From contig NZ_CACSIP010000033.1 of assembly GCF_902705885.1 (NCBI RefSeq), positions 1-64,000 of the forward strand: a stretch of DNA of 64,000 nucleotides, given 5' to 3'. The DNA is from Mycolicibacterium austroafricanum (GTDB taxonomy: Bacteria; Actinomycetota; Actinomycetes; Mycobacteriales; Mycobacteriaceae). A program made the translations under genes and the position numbers. Below are positions 37,266 through 46,401 of the stretch, piece by piece; the first letter of the stretch is position 1; every line of letters begins with the position of its first letter. The notes below the pieces were generated by a model. The model worked only from the letters and a program-made list of their open reading frames with translations. It had not been told where the DNA came from and searched no databases.

Positions 37266-38276
37266 GTGGCAGAACTGAAGTTGGGATACAAGGCGTCTGC
37301 GGAGCAGTTCGCCCCCCGCGAGCTCGTCGAGTTGGCGGTGCTGGCCGAGTCCCACGGCATGAACAGCGCGACGGTCAGTGATCACTTCCAGCCCTGGCGG
37401 CACCAGGGCGGGCACGCGCCGTTCTCGCTGGCCTGGATGACCGCGGTCGGCGAGCGCACCCAACGTCTGCTCCTGGGCACCTCGGTGCTGACCCCGACGT
37501 TCCGCTACAACCCGGCCGTCATCGCGCAGGCCTTCGCCACGATGGCGTGCCTGTATCCGGACCGGATCTTCCTGGGTGTGGGCACCGGTGAGGCGCTCAA
37601 CGAGATCGCCACCGGGTTCACGGGCGACTGGCCCGAGTTCAAGGAACGCTACGCGCGGCTGCGCGAGTCGGTGCGGTTGATGCGCGAGCTGTGGCTGGGC
37701 GACCGCGTCGATTTCGATGGCGACTACTACTACCTCAAGGGCGCCTCCATCTACGACGTGCCCGACGGTGGCGTGCCCATCTACATCGCCGCGGGCGGGC
37801 CGCAGGTGGCCAAGTACGCCGGGCGGGCCGGCGACGGGTTCATCTGCACCTCGGGCAAGGGCGAAGAGCTGTACAAGGACAAGCTCATCCCGGCCGTGCG
37901 AGAGGGCGCCGAGGCCGCCGGAATGAACCCCGACGACGTCGACCGGATGATCGAGATCAAGATCTCCTACGACACCGATCCTGAACTGGCGCTGGAGAAC
38001 ACCCGGTTCTGGGCACCGCTGTCGCTGACCGCCGAACAGAAGCACAGCATCGACGACCCCATCGAGATGGAGAAGGCCGCCGACGCGTTGCCCATCGAGC
38101 AGGTGGCCAAGCGCTGGATCGTGGCCTCGGACCCTGACGAAGCCGTCGAAAAGGTCGCCGACTACGTCGGCTACGGGTTCAACCACCTTGTCTTCCACGC
38201 CCCCGGTCACGACCAGCGCCGCTTCCTGGAACTCTTCGGCCGAGACCTCGAACCGCGGCTTCGCAAACTCCGATAG
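37266..38276 (+). CDS. fgd: F420-dependent glucose-6-phosphate dehydrogenase
   Basis: The 336-residue LLM-fold enzyme reduces F420 using glucose-6-phosphate and is the main source of reduced F420 in mycobacteria. It starts MAELKLGYKASAEQFAPREL, with SATVSDHFQPWRHQGGHAP (F420-contacting His and Trp), GTSVLTPTFRYNPAVIAQ, VGTGEALNEIATGF (catalytic Glu region) and FICTSGKGEELY (phosphate-site). Sequence and length are those of Fgd1. The GTG start has GAGGAGAA directly after the fbiC stop, so it is translated from the fbiC transcript. In M. tuberculosis fgd1 and fbiC are far apart, so this pairing is unusual. Confidence 0.95.
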   Translation: MAELKLGYKASAEQFAPRELVELAVLAESHGMNSATVSDHFQPWRHQGGHAPFSLAWMTAVGERTQRLLLGTSVLTPTFRYNPAVIAQAFATMACLYPDRIFLGVGTGEALNEIATGFTGDWPEFKERYARLRESVRLMRELWLGDRVDFDGDYYYLKGASIYDVPDGGVPIYIAAGGPQVAKYAGRAGDGFICTSGKGEELYKDKLIPAVREGAEAAGMNPDDVDRMIEIKISYDTDPELALENTRFWAPLSLTAEQKHSIDDPIEMEKAADALPIEQVAKRWIVASDPDEAVEKVADYVGYGFNHLVFHAPGHDQRRFLELFGRDLEPRLRKLR

Positions 38277-38280
38277 CGGG

Positions 38281-39972
38281 TCAGTCGGCAGTGGTCACGA
38301 CGTCGACCAGCGCGGGCGCGCGCCTGCTCAGCACATGGTCGACAGCCGCGGCCAATGCCCCGTCCAGACCCGCCGCCTCGGCGACCGTCCAGGTCGCCGA
38401 AACGCCTTGTGCTCGTGCAAGTCCCGCGAAATCCACGGCTGGATCGTCGATCACCGTGCCGACCTCCGGCCGAGGATTGCTCCGACCGCGGGCCCGTGCC
38501 ATTTTCTGTGCGTGCACAAAGGAGTTGCCCCACATGCGGTTGTTCTCCATCACGATGAGCAGCGGAACGCGGTGCCGGGCGGCGGTCCACAACGCCCCGG
38601 GCGTCATCAGGGCGTCGCCGTCGGATTGGATGTCAACGACCAACCGCCCGGAGCCACGGTGAGCCAGGGCCGCGCCGATGGAGGCGCCAAGACCGTAACC
38701 CAGACCCGCGCCACCACTGGAACCCAGATACGCACCGACGTGATCGATAGACCACAGCCGGTGCACCCAGTTGTGCAGACTGCCGTTGGCGAGCACGCGT
38801 TCGGCGTTCCCGGTCGCGACCCCTAGCCGATCGGCGAGAAGCGCCGGGGTGATCCCCTGCGCCCCAGCCGCGGTGGCCGCCCACACCGCGCGATACTGCT
38901 CGGAGTGGGTGGCCAGCCGGGCCACCCGCGCTGAGGTGTCGCTTGGGTCTATCAGCCCCTTGAGCTCGATGACCAGCGCGTCGAGGGTGGGCCGGACCTG
39001 CGCGGCGACCACCATCTCGGCGGCCTGCACCCGCTGCAGATCAGCGGCCCACGCCTTGACCGCCAGACCCGCTGTGGACACCTGGATCACCGGAACTCCG
39101 GCGCATCCCGGAATGACGTCGGTGTCGCGCACTTCCAGTGCCAGCACCACATCGGGCGGCGCGGACAGCGGCATCCCGGTGTGGTTGAGCGGATGCCGGG
39201 TCGGCATACACAGCTCGGTGCGGTTGTAGTCGCGCTGCACCTCCACCACGGGTGCGCCGATGAGTTCGGCCAGCTCGACGAGCCGCAGCAGGGCGCCCTG
39301 GTCGCGGTCGACGGATTCCACGGCGATCACCGGCGCCCGGGCGGCGGCCAGTCGGGCGGCGATGCGGCGAATCGCATCGGCGCTCGGGGCCAGCGGTTCG
39401 GTGACCGGAAACCGGTTCGCGGCGGGCGGCGCCCAATCGGTGGGCACCGGCTGCTCCTGGATCTCGGAGTCCAGTGCGATGTACACCGGGCCGCAGGGGG
39501 CGCTCAACGCCAGTTGACGCGCCCGCACCAGCGACTCCATCGCCGCGGGCAGCGACGCCGGTTGGTCGTCCCACTTGGTGTAGTCCCGGATCTGAGTCGC
39601 CTGCACGTTGGCGGTGTGGATCCAGTCGATCCAGGGCCGCCTCAGCTGAGCGTCGGCCGGGCCCGATCCGCCCAGCAACAGCACTGGCGCCCGGTCGCAC
39701 CATGCGTTGTAGATCGCCATGGCCGCATGCTGCAAACCGACGATGTCGTGCAGGGCGGCGGCTGCCAGCTTTCCGGTGGCCTTGGCGTAGCCGTGCGCCA
39801 CCGCGACCGAGATCTCCTCGTGCAGGCATTCGATGATCTCCGGCGCGTCCGTGCGGTGATGTACCAGAGAGTCGTGCAAACCGCGGAATGTCGCCCCCGG
39901 AGCGAACGGGATGATGTCGACACCCAGATCGACCAGCAGATCGACGATCGCGTCGGATCCGTACACCGTCAT
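38281..39972 (-). CDS. ThDP-dependent enzyme (acetolactate synthase/benzoylformate decarboxylase-like)
   Basis: The 563-residue protein has the three domains of the ThDP decarboxylase/ligase family. The N-terminal PYR domain has the cofactor-activating Glu in IIECLHEEISVAVAHGYAK near residue 48. A central domain begins near LAPSADAIRRIAARLA. The C-terminal PP domain carries the metal/ThDP motif SDGDALMTPGAL...ENNRMWG (GDG...NN). A 2-oxo acid decarboxylase or carboligase role is likely. Its ATG overlaps the aldehyde dehydrogenase stop (ATGA), so decarboxylation to an aldehyde followed by oxidation is the natural reading. It converges on fgd with only a 4-base gap. Confidence 0.85.
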   Translation of the reverse strand: MTVYGSDAIVDLLVDLGVDIIPFAPGATFRGLHDSLVHHRTDAPEIIECLHEEISVAVAHGYAKATGKLAAAALHDIVGLQHAAMAIYNAWCDRAPVLLLGGSGPADAQLRRPWIDWIHTANVQATQIRDYTKWDDQPASLPAAMESLVRARQLALSAPCGPVYIALDSEIQEQPVPTDWAPPAANRFPVTEPLAPSADAIRRIAARLAAARAPVIAVESVDRDQGALLRLVELAELIGAPVVEVQRDYNRTELCMPTRHPLNHTGMPLSAPPDVVLALEVRDTDVIPGCAGVPVIQVSTAGLAVKAWAADLQRVQAAEMVVAAQVRPTLDALVIELKGLIDPSDTSARVARLATHSEQYRAVWAATAAGAQGITPALLADRLGVATGNAERVLANGSLHNWVHRLWSIDHVGAYLGSSGGAGLGYGLGASIGAALAHRGSGRLVVDIQSDGDALMTPGALWTAARHRVPLLIVMENNRMWGNSFVHAQKMARARGRSNPRPEVGTVIDDPAVDFAGLARAQGVSATWTVAEAAGLDGALAAAVDHVLSRRAPALVDVVTTAD

Positions 39973-41459
39973 GACAGCACCACGTTGACGGCCTTGGTCT
40001 CGGTGTAGCTGACCAGTTCGTCCACCGACTCCTCGCGGCCGATTCCGGACAACTTGACCCCACCGAACGGCACCCCGGGAAAGTGCGTCGACGTGTCGTT
40101 GACCCAGATGTATCCGGCCTGTAGACGGCGCGAGACCCGATGTGCGCGTGCTAGTTCGCGGGTCCAGACGCTTGCGGTGAGGCCGTAGTCGACGTCATTG
40201 GCGATCCGCACCGCATGATCCTCGTCGGAGAATGGCACCAGGCTGACCACCGGGCCGAACACCTCCTCCCTGGCGATCTCCATATCCGTGGACACGCCGT
40301 CGAGCACGGTGGGCGCGACGAAGAATCCGGCGCCGGCGTCGGCGGGCACGCCGCCACCGGCGAGCACCCGCGCCCCCGCGTCGCGGGCCCGGTCGATGAA
40401 CCCGATCGCCCGGTCGCGCTGCGCCGCCGACACCATCGGCCCCATCTGCACGCCGGGCGTCCACGGCAGACCTTGGTTGACCGCGGTCACGGCACTGACA
40501 TAGCGCTCGGTGAACGATGCGAACAGGGACTCGGGCAACAAGATTCGCGACGTCGAACCGCAGGATTGTCCAGCGAAGGCGAAGTTCATTCCCTTCACCG
40601 CGGCTTGCAGCGCGGAATCGACGTCGGCGTCCGGAAAGACGATCATCGCGTTCTTGCCGCCGAGTTCCAGGGACACGTGCTTGACGCCGACCTCGGCCGC
40701 CGAGCGCTGGATCGCGCGGCCGACATGATGGCTGCCGGTGAACGCGATCCGTCGGATGCCGCGGTGCCGCACCAGCGCATCGCCGATGTCCGCATCGCCG
40801 TGCACGACGGAGAGCACGCCGTCGGGCAGCACGTCCTGGGCGAGCTCGGCCATCCGCAACGCCGACAACGGGGTCAGTTCCGAAGGTTTGAGCACCACCG
40901 CGTTGCCGGCCACCAACGGCGCGGCCACCTTCGACGCGGCGAACATGAACGGATGATTGAAGGGGATGATCCGCGCGACCACCCCGAAGGGCTCGAGGAA
41001 GGTCAGGTGCAGGTTGCCCGCGCTGGCCGGGATGGTCAGGCCGGACAACGTCAAACCCAGATCGGCGAACATCCGCATCCGTTCGATGCCGGTCGCCGCG
41101 TCCTTGCGCATCATCCACAGCGGCAGGCCGGCGTCGAGGGTGTCGAGCCAGGCCAGCTCGTCTTGGTGCTGCTCGAGGATGTCGGCGAACTCGCGCACCG
41201 CACCTCCACGGTCACGGGGAGTCAGGTTCCCCCAGGCCTGGGCTGCGGCCAGGCCGCGTTCCACCGCGAGATCCACATCGGCGCCGCTGGCTTGCTCGAT
41301 GTCGCACAGCAGCTCACCGTTGGCGGGGTTGAGCACCGGCGCCGCAGCGCCGCTGCCCTTCCGCAGCTCCGCGCCGAGCCGCAGACGCCAGGTCGCGTCT
41401 GCGACCACCCGCGTCCACCGCTGGTACTCGGCGTCGACGCCGTTGAGTTCCACTGTCAT
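39969..41459 (-). CDS. NAD(P)-dependent aldehyde dehydrogenase
   Basis: The 496-residue enzyme has the cofactor block ARIIPFNHPFMFAASKVA, Rossmann-type FTGSHHVGRAIQRSAAE, the general-base Glu in VSLELGGKNAMIVF and the catalytic Cys in FAFAGQSCGSTSRI. The last block, NDTSTHFPGVPFGGVKLSGIG, is typical of the betaine/benzaldehyde/vanillin branch. The start is placed at the ATG at 41459, with GAGGAGCGAGG upstream; a GTG at 41507 overlaps the MFS stop and would add 16 residues. It probably oxidises the aldehyde released by the ThDP enzyme next to it. Confidence 0.9.
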   Translation of the reverse strand: MTVELNGVDAEYQRWTRVVADATWRLRLGAELRKGSGAAAPVLNPANGELLCDIEQASGADVDLAVERGLAAAQAWGNLTPRDRGGAVREFADILEQHQDELAWLDTLDAGLPLWMMRKDAATGIERMRMFADLGLTLSGLTIPASAGNLHLTFLEPFGVVARIIPFNHPFMFAASKVAAPLVAGNAVVLKPSELTPLSALRMAELAQDVLPDGVLSVVHGDADIGDALVRHRGIRRIAFTGSHHVGRAIQRSAAEVGVKHVSLELGGKNAMIVFPDADVDSALQAAVKGMNFAFAGQSCGSTSRILLPESLFASFTERYVSAVTAVNQGLPWTPGVQMGPMVSAAQRDRAIGFIDRARDAGARVLAGGGVPADAGAGFFVAPTVLDGVSTDMEIAREEVFGPVVSLVPFSDEDHAVRIANDVDYGLTASVWTRELARAHRVSRRLQAGYIWVNDTSTHFPGVPFGGVKLSGIGREESVDELVSYTETKAVNVVLS

Positions 41460-41503
41460 CCTCGCTCCTCTGCGAATATCCGGGTCCAATGTGTGCGTCT
41501 TTG

Positions 41504-42697
41504 TCACTCGATGCTGCGCTCTGGCGTGGGTTCCGGCGGCGGCCTACTCTGCCCCCGGGCGATTGCCGGCACTGCCGCCGTCGACGCGACACCGAGCACG
41601 CCCACGAGGACCAGCGCACCGCCGAGCGGGGCCACCAAGGTGGTCCCGCCGACCACCGCCAATGCGGAGAACTTTCCGAGATTGCGGATCGATCCGGTCA
41701 ATCCGAAGAACGCCGAACGGCCGACATCCGGCGCCGCCATGCTCGCCGAAACGTTGTTCGCGACACCGAGGATCCCGTCGCCGAGCCCGGTGATCACCAC
41801 CAGCACCGCCAGGTAGCCGGCAGCGGGGGCCGCCGGCAACACCACGAAAGGCATTGCGGCCAAGAGCAAGCCGATCAAGGTGACCCGCGCCGTGCTGTGT
41901 CGGGCGAGGGCAGCTGCGGCCAGCCAGGCGGCAAGGATGCTGGCGACCGCGGTGACGCTGAGCACCACGCCGATCGACCACGGCGACATCCCGAAGGCGT
42001 CGGCCGCCAACAGCGGCACATACGTGAGCAAGGTGAATTTGATCAGGAAGCGGGCGTAGCCGGGCACCTGCACTGCGGCGCCGAACGGTGTCCGCAGAGC
42101 CGCCACTGCCGGGCGCAGACCATGTTCGCCGGCCGATGCGCCCGCAGTTCGCGGCGGGCGACCAGGTAGAGCGACGGCACAGACCACGGCGACCGGTATG
42201 GCGGCCAACTGCAGGGCCGCGGCGAGGCGCCAGCTCGCGACGCCCAGCAGCGCTCCGGCCGCGATCGGCAACACCACCTCGGCCAGCGCCATCGCCATCA
42301 CTCGCACACTCTGTGCACGTGCCAGCAGGGCCGTGTCCAGACCTTTGCCGGTGAGGCCGACGGTCAACGCCAGCACCACACCGAAAGCCGCGCCCTGGAC
42401 GGTGCGCACGATGACCAACACAGCGAAATCAGCCGTGACCGCCACCACCGCGCCGGACAACCCGAACACCACCAACGACGTCACCAGGACGCGCCGCTCC
42501 CCCAACCGGTCGGCCAGCGCCGCGATCGGTGCGGCTACACACGCCGCGGCGATCAAATAGCCAAGCGTCAGCAGCGATGTCTCGGCATCGTCGAGACCGA
42601 ACTGATCGCGGATCTGCGGAAGAGCCGGCGCGATGCCCTGCACCCCGGTGAGCACGACCACCGAGGCCAGGGTGGCGGCGGTGTCAGCCCGGCGCAC
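41504..42697 (-). CDS. MFS transporter (module B)
   Basis: The 397-residue, twelve-helix protein is clearly related to the MFS gene at 30559-31785. Shared blocks are GVQGIAPALPQIRDQFGLDD, RTVQGAAFGVVLALTVG and FFGLTGSIRNLGKFSALAVVGG. ADRLGERRVLVTSL is the loop 2-3 signature. It starts with GTG at 42697, after a short gap from the substrate-binding protein gene. Having both an ABC importer and an MFS carrier in one module suggests import of one compound and export of another, or alternative routes. The substrate is unknown. Confidence 0.85.
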   Translation of the reverse strand: MRRADTAATLASVVVLTGVQGIAPALPQIRDQFGLDDAETSLLTLGYLIAAACVAAPIAALADRLGERRVLVTSLVVFGLSGAVVAVTADFAVLVIVRTVQGAAFGVVLALTVGLTGKGLDTALLARAQSVRVMAMALAEVVLPIAAGALLGVASWRLAAALQLAAIPVAVVCAVALPGRPPRTAGASAGEHGLRPAVAALRTPFGAAVQVPGYARFLIKFTLLTYVPLLAADAFGMSPWSIGVVLSVTAVASILAAWLAAAALARHSTARVTLIGLLLAAMPFVVLPAAPAAGYLAVLVVITGLGDGILGVANNVSASMAAPDVGRSAFFGLTGSIRNLGKFSALAVVGGTTLVAPLGGALVLVGVLGVASTAAVPAIARGQSRPPPEPTPERSIE

Positions 42698-42728
42698 CGG
42701 GCCGGCCCTTCGGACTAATCGAGGTCAG

Positions 42729-43799
42729 TTACTGCGCCTCTGGCTGGTTGGCGAGTTCGACTGCCCGGTTCAGGGTTTCGCGATCGACAACATCGGCGGC
42801 GTTCATCGGCTCGGTGAGGACACCTGATTCGGTCGCCACCTCGATCATGAACGCCATGCTGTCCTCGCTGAGCCCACCATCGTCGGTCCAGAATGGGTAC
42901 TGCTCGATCAGATCGAACAGCACTCGCAGTTCCTCCTCCGCGGGCGGTTCTTCGACATACTCGTTGACCGCGGTCTGGAACAGCGCGAAGTCGGACTTCA
43001 GCGTCTTCATCGCTCTCAGTGTGGTGGCGCAGTACTTGGCCGCGAGTTCCCGGTTCTGTTCCAGCCATTCGCCATCGGCGGCCTGGGCTTCCTTGATGAA
43101 AGTGTCGACGTTCTCGTAGAGCGTGGCGATGCGCACCGGCTCGTTGACATTGGCCTCCGCTGACTCGTACTGGTCCTCGTGGATCACCGTGGCATCGACG
43201 TCACCGGCGGCCCAGGCCGCGGTGCGCAGGCTCGAACTCTCGATGATCTGCTGGTTGGGGATGTCCTGGATGCTGCGGCTTTCGCCGGTGCCCGTCAGCA
43301 ATGCGTTGAGGATGATTGCTCCCGCGCCGCCGGGGCTGTCGATGGCAACCCGGGTTGATGGATCGAAGAGCTGGCCCACCGTGTTGACGCCGTTGGCGCC
43401 CGTCAGCACGAAGTCGTCCATGCTGACGTAGGGGCAGAAGATCTTGAAGTCCTCCCCCTGTTCCCGAGCGGCCAGGATGGAGGAGATCGACGAGCCCATG
43501 ACCTGGGCCCGACCACCGAGCACGGTCTGGGCCGCCGTCGCATGCGAATCGAATATCGTGACGTTGTCGGCGACGCTGACATCCAAATCGAAAGCGCCGC
43601 CGAAGTTGTCGACGCCGTAGACCAGCGGCACCAGCGAGGCCTGGGGTTGAGCGGACAGCGCGATTTGCAAGGACTCAGCTGTGGCAGCCTCGGGCGTCTC
43701 GCTGGAATCCGACCCGCACGCCGCGAGGGTGAGTGCGCCGACCGCACCGGCAGCGATGAACGTCGTGACACGGCGGCCACGACAACTTTGGTAAGACAT
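42729..43799 (-). CDS. ABC transporter substrate-binding lipoprotein (NMT1/SsuA type)
   Basis: The 356-residue protein has a signal sequence (RRVTTFIAAGAVGALTLAAC) ending in the lipobox LAAC. The mature part has the two-lobed periplasmic-binding layout of the taurine/nitrate/sulfonate family: VPLVYGVDNFGGAFDLDVSV, GSSISSILAAREQGEDFK, SPGGAGAIILNALL and AAWAAGDVDATVIHE. It would be membrane-anchored and hand substrate to the two permeases upstream. AGGAGAA lies directly before the ATG. Substrate might be an aromatic or sulfonate carboxylate; the sequence does not decide. Confidence 0.87.
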   Translation of the reverse strand: MSYQSCRGRRVTTFIAAGAVGALTLAACGSDSSETPEAATAESLQIALSAQPQASLVPLVYGVDNFGGAFDLDVSVADNVTIFDSHATAAQTVLGGRAQVMGSSISSILAAREQGEDFKIFCPYVSMDDFVLTGANGVNTVGQLFDPSTRVAIDSPGGAGAIILNALLTGTGESRSIQDIPNQQIIESSSLRTAAWAAGDVDATVIHEDQYESAEANVNEPVRIATLYENVDTFIKEAQAADGEWLEQNRELAAKYCATTLRAMKTLKSDFALFQTAVNEYVEEPPAEEELRVLFDLIEQYPFWTDDGGLSEDSMAFMIEVATESGVLTEPMNAADVVDRETLNRAVELANQPEAQ

Positions 43800-43852
43800 C
43801 GTTCTCCTTCTTTCTCCTGGTTGGTTGGCCGAACATTCGTTGAATCCTCAGT

Positions 43853-44668
43853 TCACAGATGCAGATGACTGGTCGCGCGGCGTTCAATCACGCCCGCGAT
43901 ACGCATCAGCACCAGGCCGAGCAGCATCACGAAGACGATCGCCGCAAGCAGCCGTGGGATATCCAGAACCGACCCGGCGAACAGCACAACCTGTCCGAGG
44001 TTGGCCGCCGACAGCAGCAGTTCCGCGGTCACCGCGCCACGCATCGCCCGGCCGACGCCGATGCGCAGCCCGACCACCACCAGCGGCAGCGCCGCGGGAA
44101 TGACGATGCTGGAGTAGATCTTCGACCGTTTAGCCCCATAGGCGCGGCTCATCTCGATCAACGTGACCGGGGTCGAGCGAACACCGGAGACCGTGCTGAC
44201 CATGATCTCGAAGACGCACCACAGCGCGGTCAGCGCGACGCGGCCACTGAGTTCGAGCCCGGTGTAGATGCCGATGATGGGGATGAACAGCGAGACGGGG
44301 GTGGCGTACGCCGCATGCACCAGCGGTTCGAACACATTTCTGGCAAATCGGGAACTGCCGATCCACACACCCATCGGCACGGCGATCGACACGGCGATCC
44401 CGTAACCGAGCGCCATCGTCACGAGCGTGCCCATGGCTGCGACCAGGAAGTCCCCGCTGGAGATGCCCTCCCAGAAGGCTTCCAGGACCTCGGTGAACGC
44501 CGGGATGGCGAAGTTGCTTCCGGCGCTTCCGTACAGCTGCCATGCGCCGATGAGCGCGAGGATCAAGGTGACACGGGCCGCCCAGCCCCAGACCTTCCAC
44601 GGCTGCGGCGCGCCCAGGCGCCGGACGTCGGTGGTGACCGCGCCTGGCGCGCTCTCTAGCTCGCTCAT
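43853..44668 (-). CDS. ABC transporter permease (SsuC/TauC type)
   Basis: The 271-residue inner-membrane permease has six predicted helices. The conserved EAA loop that contacts the ATPase is visible as EMSRAYGAKRSKIYSSIVIPAALPLVVVGLR. The N-terminal 25 residues are soluble. Its start overlaps the stop of the second permease (44665) by four bases, so both are made together as a heterodimer. It precedes the binding-protein gene in the operon. Confidence 0.88.
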   Translation of the reverse strand: MSELESAPGAVTTDVRRLGAPQPWKVWGWAARVTLILALIGAWQLYGSAGSNFAIPAFTEVLEAFWEGISSGDFLVAAMGTLVTMALGYGIAVSIAVPMGVWIGSSRFARNVFEPLVHAAYATPVSLFIPIIGIYTGLELSGRVALTALWCVFEIMVSTVSGVRSTPVTLIEMSRAYGAKRSKIYSSIVIPAALPLVVVGLRIGVGRAMRGAVTAELLLSAANLGQVVLFAGSVLDIPRLLAAIVFVMLLGLVLMRIAGVIERRATSHLHL

Positions 44669-45504
44669 CGTGCCCCCGAAACTGCGGATTCGACGTCTTC
44701 AGCCCACGGTGTGAATCGCCTCTGGGCGACAAGCAGCAGACCGGTCAGCGCGGCGCCGACGATCACCACCGCGGCGGCGGTGGCGAAGAACTGGCCGAGC
44801 TCACGCGCGTAGCCGAGGTTGAGCAACCTGCGCCCGGTGCCCAGGGTGACCCACAGCTCGGCCACCACCATCCCCTGCACCGCTTGGCCGATGCCCAACC
44901 GCAGTCCGGTGATGATGTAGGGCAGCGTGCCGGGCAGTGTGATGGACAGCAGGCGTCGTGCCGGGCTGACGCCGAACGCCGTGCCCATCTCGTTGATTTC
45001 GCGGTCGATGGCCCGGACGCCGGCGGCCGGCGTGATGATCAGGTAGAACACCGCGAACAGGAACACCACCGCGACGCGGAACTCGAAGTCGGTGCCGAAC
45101 ACCAGGATGATGAACGGCAGCAGCGCCACCAGCGAGGTCACGAACAACGCGTTGACGAACGGGCCGACGACAAAATCGACGATCCTGAACTGCCCCATCA
45201 AGAGTCCGAGCGGGACCCCCACCAGCACAGCCAGCCCGAACCCGACAAGCATTTGCGCGAAACTGCCCAACACCATGACGTAGGTGCCGTCGACAAAGGA
45301 AGCGACCGCGCCGGAGACGATGTCGGGGACCGACGGCCAGAAGAACGGCCCAACCTGCATCGCGAAGATCTGCGAGGCGACGATGAGCCCACCCCACACC
45401 AGCGTGCGCTGGAACCAGGCGCGATGCCGCAACGGCAGTTTCGGGGCGGGTTGCGCCGCTTCGACGACCGGCAAGGGGCCGCCCGCGTGCTCACGTAACG
45501 TCAC
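44665..45504 (-). CDS. ABC transporter permease (SsuC/TauC type)
   Basis: The 279-residue permease pairs with the one at 43853-44668. Its EAA loop is INEMGTAFGVSPARRLLSITLPGTLPYIITGLR. Helices include GGLIVASQIFAMQV, FAQMLVGFGLAVLVGVPLGLL and VAVVFLFAVFYLIITPA. Its start lies inside the end of the ATPase gene (14-base overlap). The two permeases are distinct in sequence, not a recent duplication. Confidence 0.88.
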   Translation of the reverse strand: MTLREHAGGPLPVVEAAQPAPKLPLRHRAWFQRTLVWGGLIVASQIFAMQVGPFFWPSVPDIVSGAVASFVDGTYVMVLGSFAQMLVGFGLAVLVGVPLGLLMGQFRIVDFVVGPFVNALFVTSLVALLPFIILVFGTDFEFRVAVVFLFAVFYLIITPAAGVRAIDREINEMGTAFGVSPARRLLSITLPGTLPYIITGLRLGIGQAVQGMVVAELWVTLGTGRRLLNLGYARELGQFFATAAAVVIVGAALTGLLLVAQRRFTPWAEDVESAVSGAR

Positions 45505-46294
45505 TGGTCATCCCCTGTTGCAGCGCATGCCACAGCCGCGTCTTGATCGCCCCGAATTCGGAAGTGCCCCGCAGGTCATAGTTGCGGGGCCGGGCGAAGG
45601 GGACATCGATGACGTCGACCACCCGGCCGGGCCTGTTGCCCATCACCACCACCCGGCCGGCCAGATATACAGCTTCTTCCATGTCGTGGGTGATCAGGAT
45701 GGTGGTCTTGCGCTGCGACTGCCATAGTTGCTCGAGGTCCTGCTGCAGGACAACGCGCGTCTGCGCGTCCAGCGCCCCGAAGGGTTCGTCGAGCAACAAC
45801 ATGCTCGGGCTGACCGCATAGGCCCGCGCGATTCCCACCCGCTGCTGCATGCCCCCGGACAGTTGGGCCGGGTAGTGGTTCTCGAACCCTGTCAGACCGA
45901 CCAAATCGAGCACTTCGGCCGCTTGCGCGGCGCGCTCTTTCCGTCCCACTCCGATGCACTCCAGCCCGAACTCGACGTTGCGCCGGACGGTGCGCCAAGG
46001 CAGCAAGCGCGGGTGCTGGAAGACCACTCCGCGATCAGGGCCGGGTCCGATGACCGGTTCTCCGCGAAGCAGGATCTCGCCGCCGGTGGGCGTGTCCAGG
46101 CCGTCGACGAGCCGCAGCAACGTCGACTTTCCCGAACCGCTGGCCCCGATCACGGCGACGAACTCACCCTCCTCGACCTCGAGGCTGATGTCGGCCAGAG
46201 CGTGGGTGGACACCTCGGAGCGTCCGCGGCGGACGGTGAATGTCTTCGACAGATTGCGGACGGAGAGCAATGGCGCCGCGGTAGAAGTGGCCAT
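45491..46294 (-). CDS. ABC transporter ATPase (SsuB/TauB type)
   Basis: All nucleotide-binding motifs are intact: Walker A GASGSGKST near residue 50, Q-loop in VFQHPRLLPWR, signature LSGGMQQRVGIARA, Walker B MLLLDEPFGALD and the switch His in LITHDMEEAVYLA. It is the first gene of the ABC operon. The start is taken as the ATG at 46294 (MATSTAAPLLSVRNLSKTF); a GTG at 46318 is possible and neither has a strong ribosome site. The perfect 7-bp-arm palindrome at 46333-46350 lies just upstream. Confidence 0.88.
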   Translation of the reverse strand: MATSTAAPLLSVRNLSKTFTVRRGRSEVSTHALADISLEVEEGEFVAVIGASGSGKSTLLRLVDGLDTPTGGEILLRGEPVIGPGPDRGVVFQHPRLLPWRTVRRNVEFGLECIGVGRKERAAQAAEVLDLVGLTGFENHYPAQLSGGMQQRVGIARAYAVSPSMLLLDEPFGALDAQTRVVLQQDLEQLWQSQRKTTILITHDMEEAVYLAGRVVVMGNRPGRVVDVIDVPFARPRNYDLRGTSEFGAIKTRLWHALQQGMTSDVT

Positions 46295-46332
46295 GCGGAG
46301 GATGCTATCGACTGACACGGCTTTGTGTCCAA

Positions 46333-46350
46333 GATTCTGGATACAGAATC
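46333..46350 (-). promoter_or_regulatory. Operator site E upstream of the ABC operon
   Basis: GATTCTG-GATA-CAGAATC is a perfect inverted repeat with 7-base arms (46333-46339 and 46344-46350) and contains TCTGGATAC, the shared core in its most symmetric form. It lies 39 bases upstream of the ATPase ATG and between that gene and the end of gntR2. It is the best single candidate for the GntR binding site in this island. Confidence 0.65.
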
Positions 46351-46365
46351 AAGAATTTAACATGA

Positions 46366-46393
46366 CTCCGGCCGGTTCCGCCCTCCGCCGGAG
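46366..46393 (-). terminator. Possible hairpin at the end of gntR (module B)
   Basis: CTCCGGC (46366-46372) pairs with GCCGGAG (46387-46393) with a 14-base loop, just after the gntR stop on the minus strand. No strong T run follows, only TTAAATT. Weak terminator or attenuation structure; it would separate gntR from the ABC operon. Confidence 0.3.
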
Positions 46394-46401
46394 CGAAGGG
46401 C

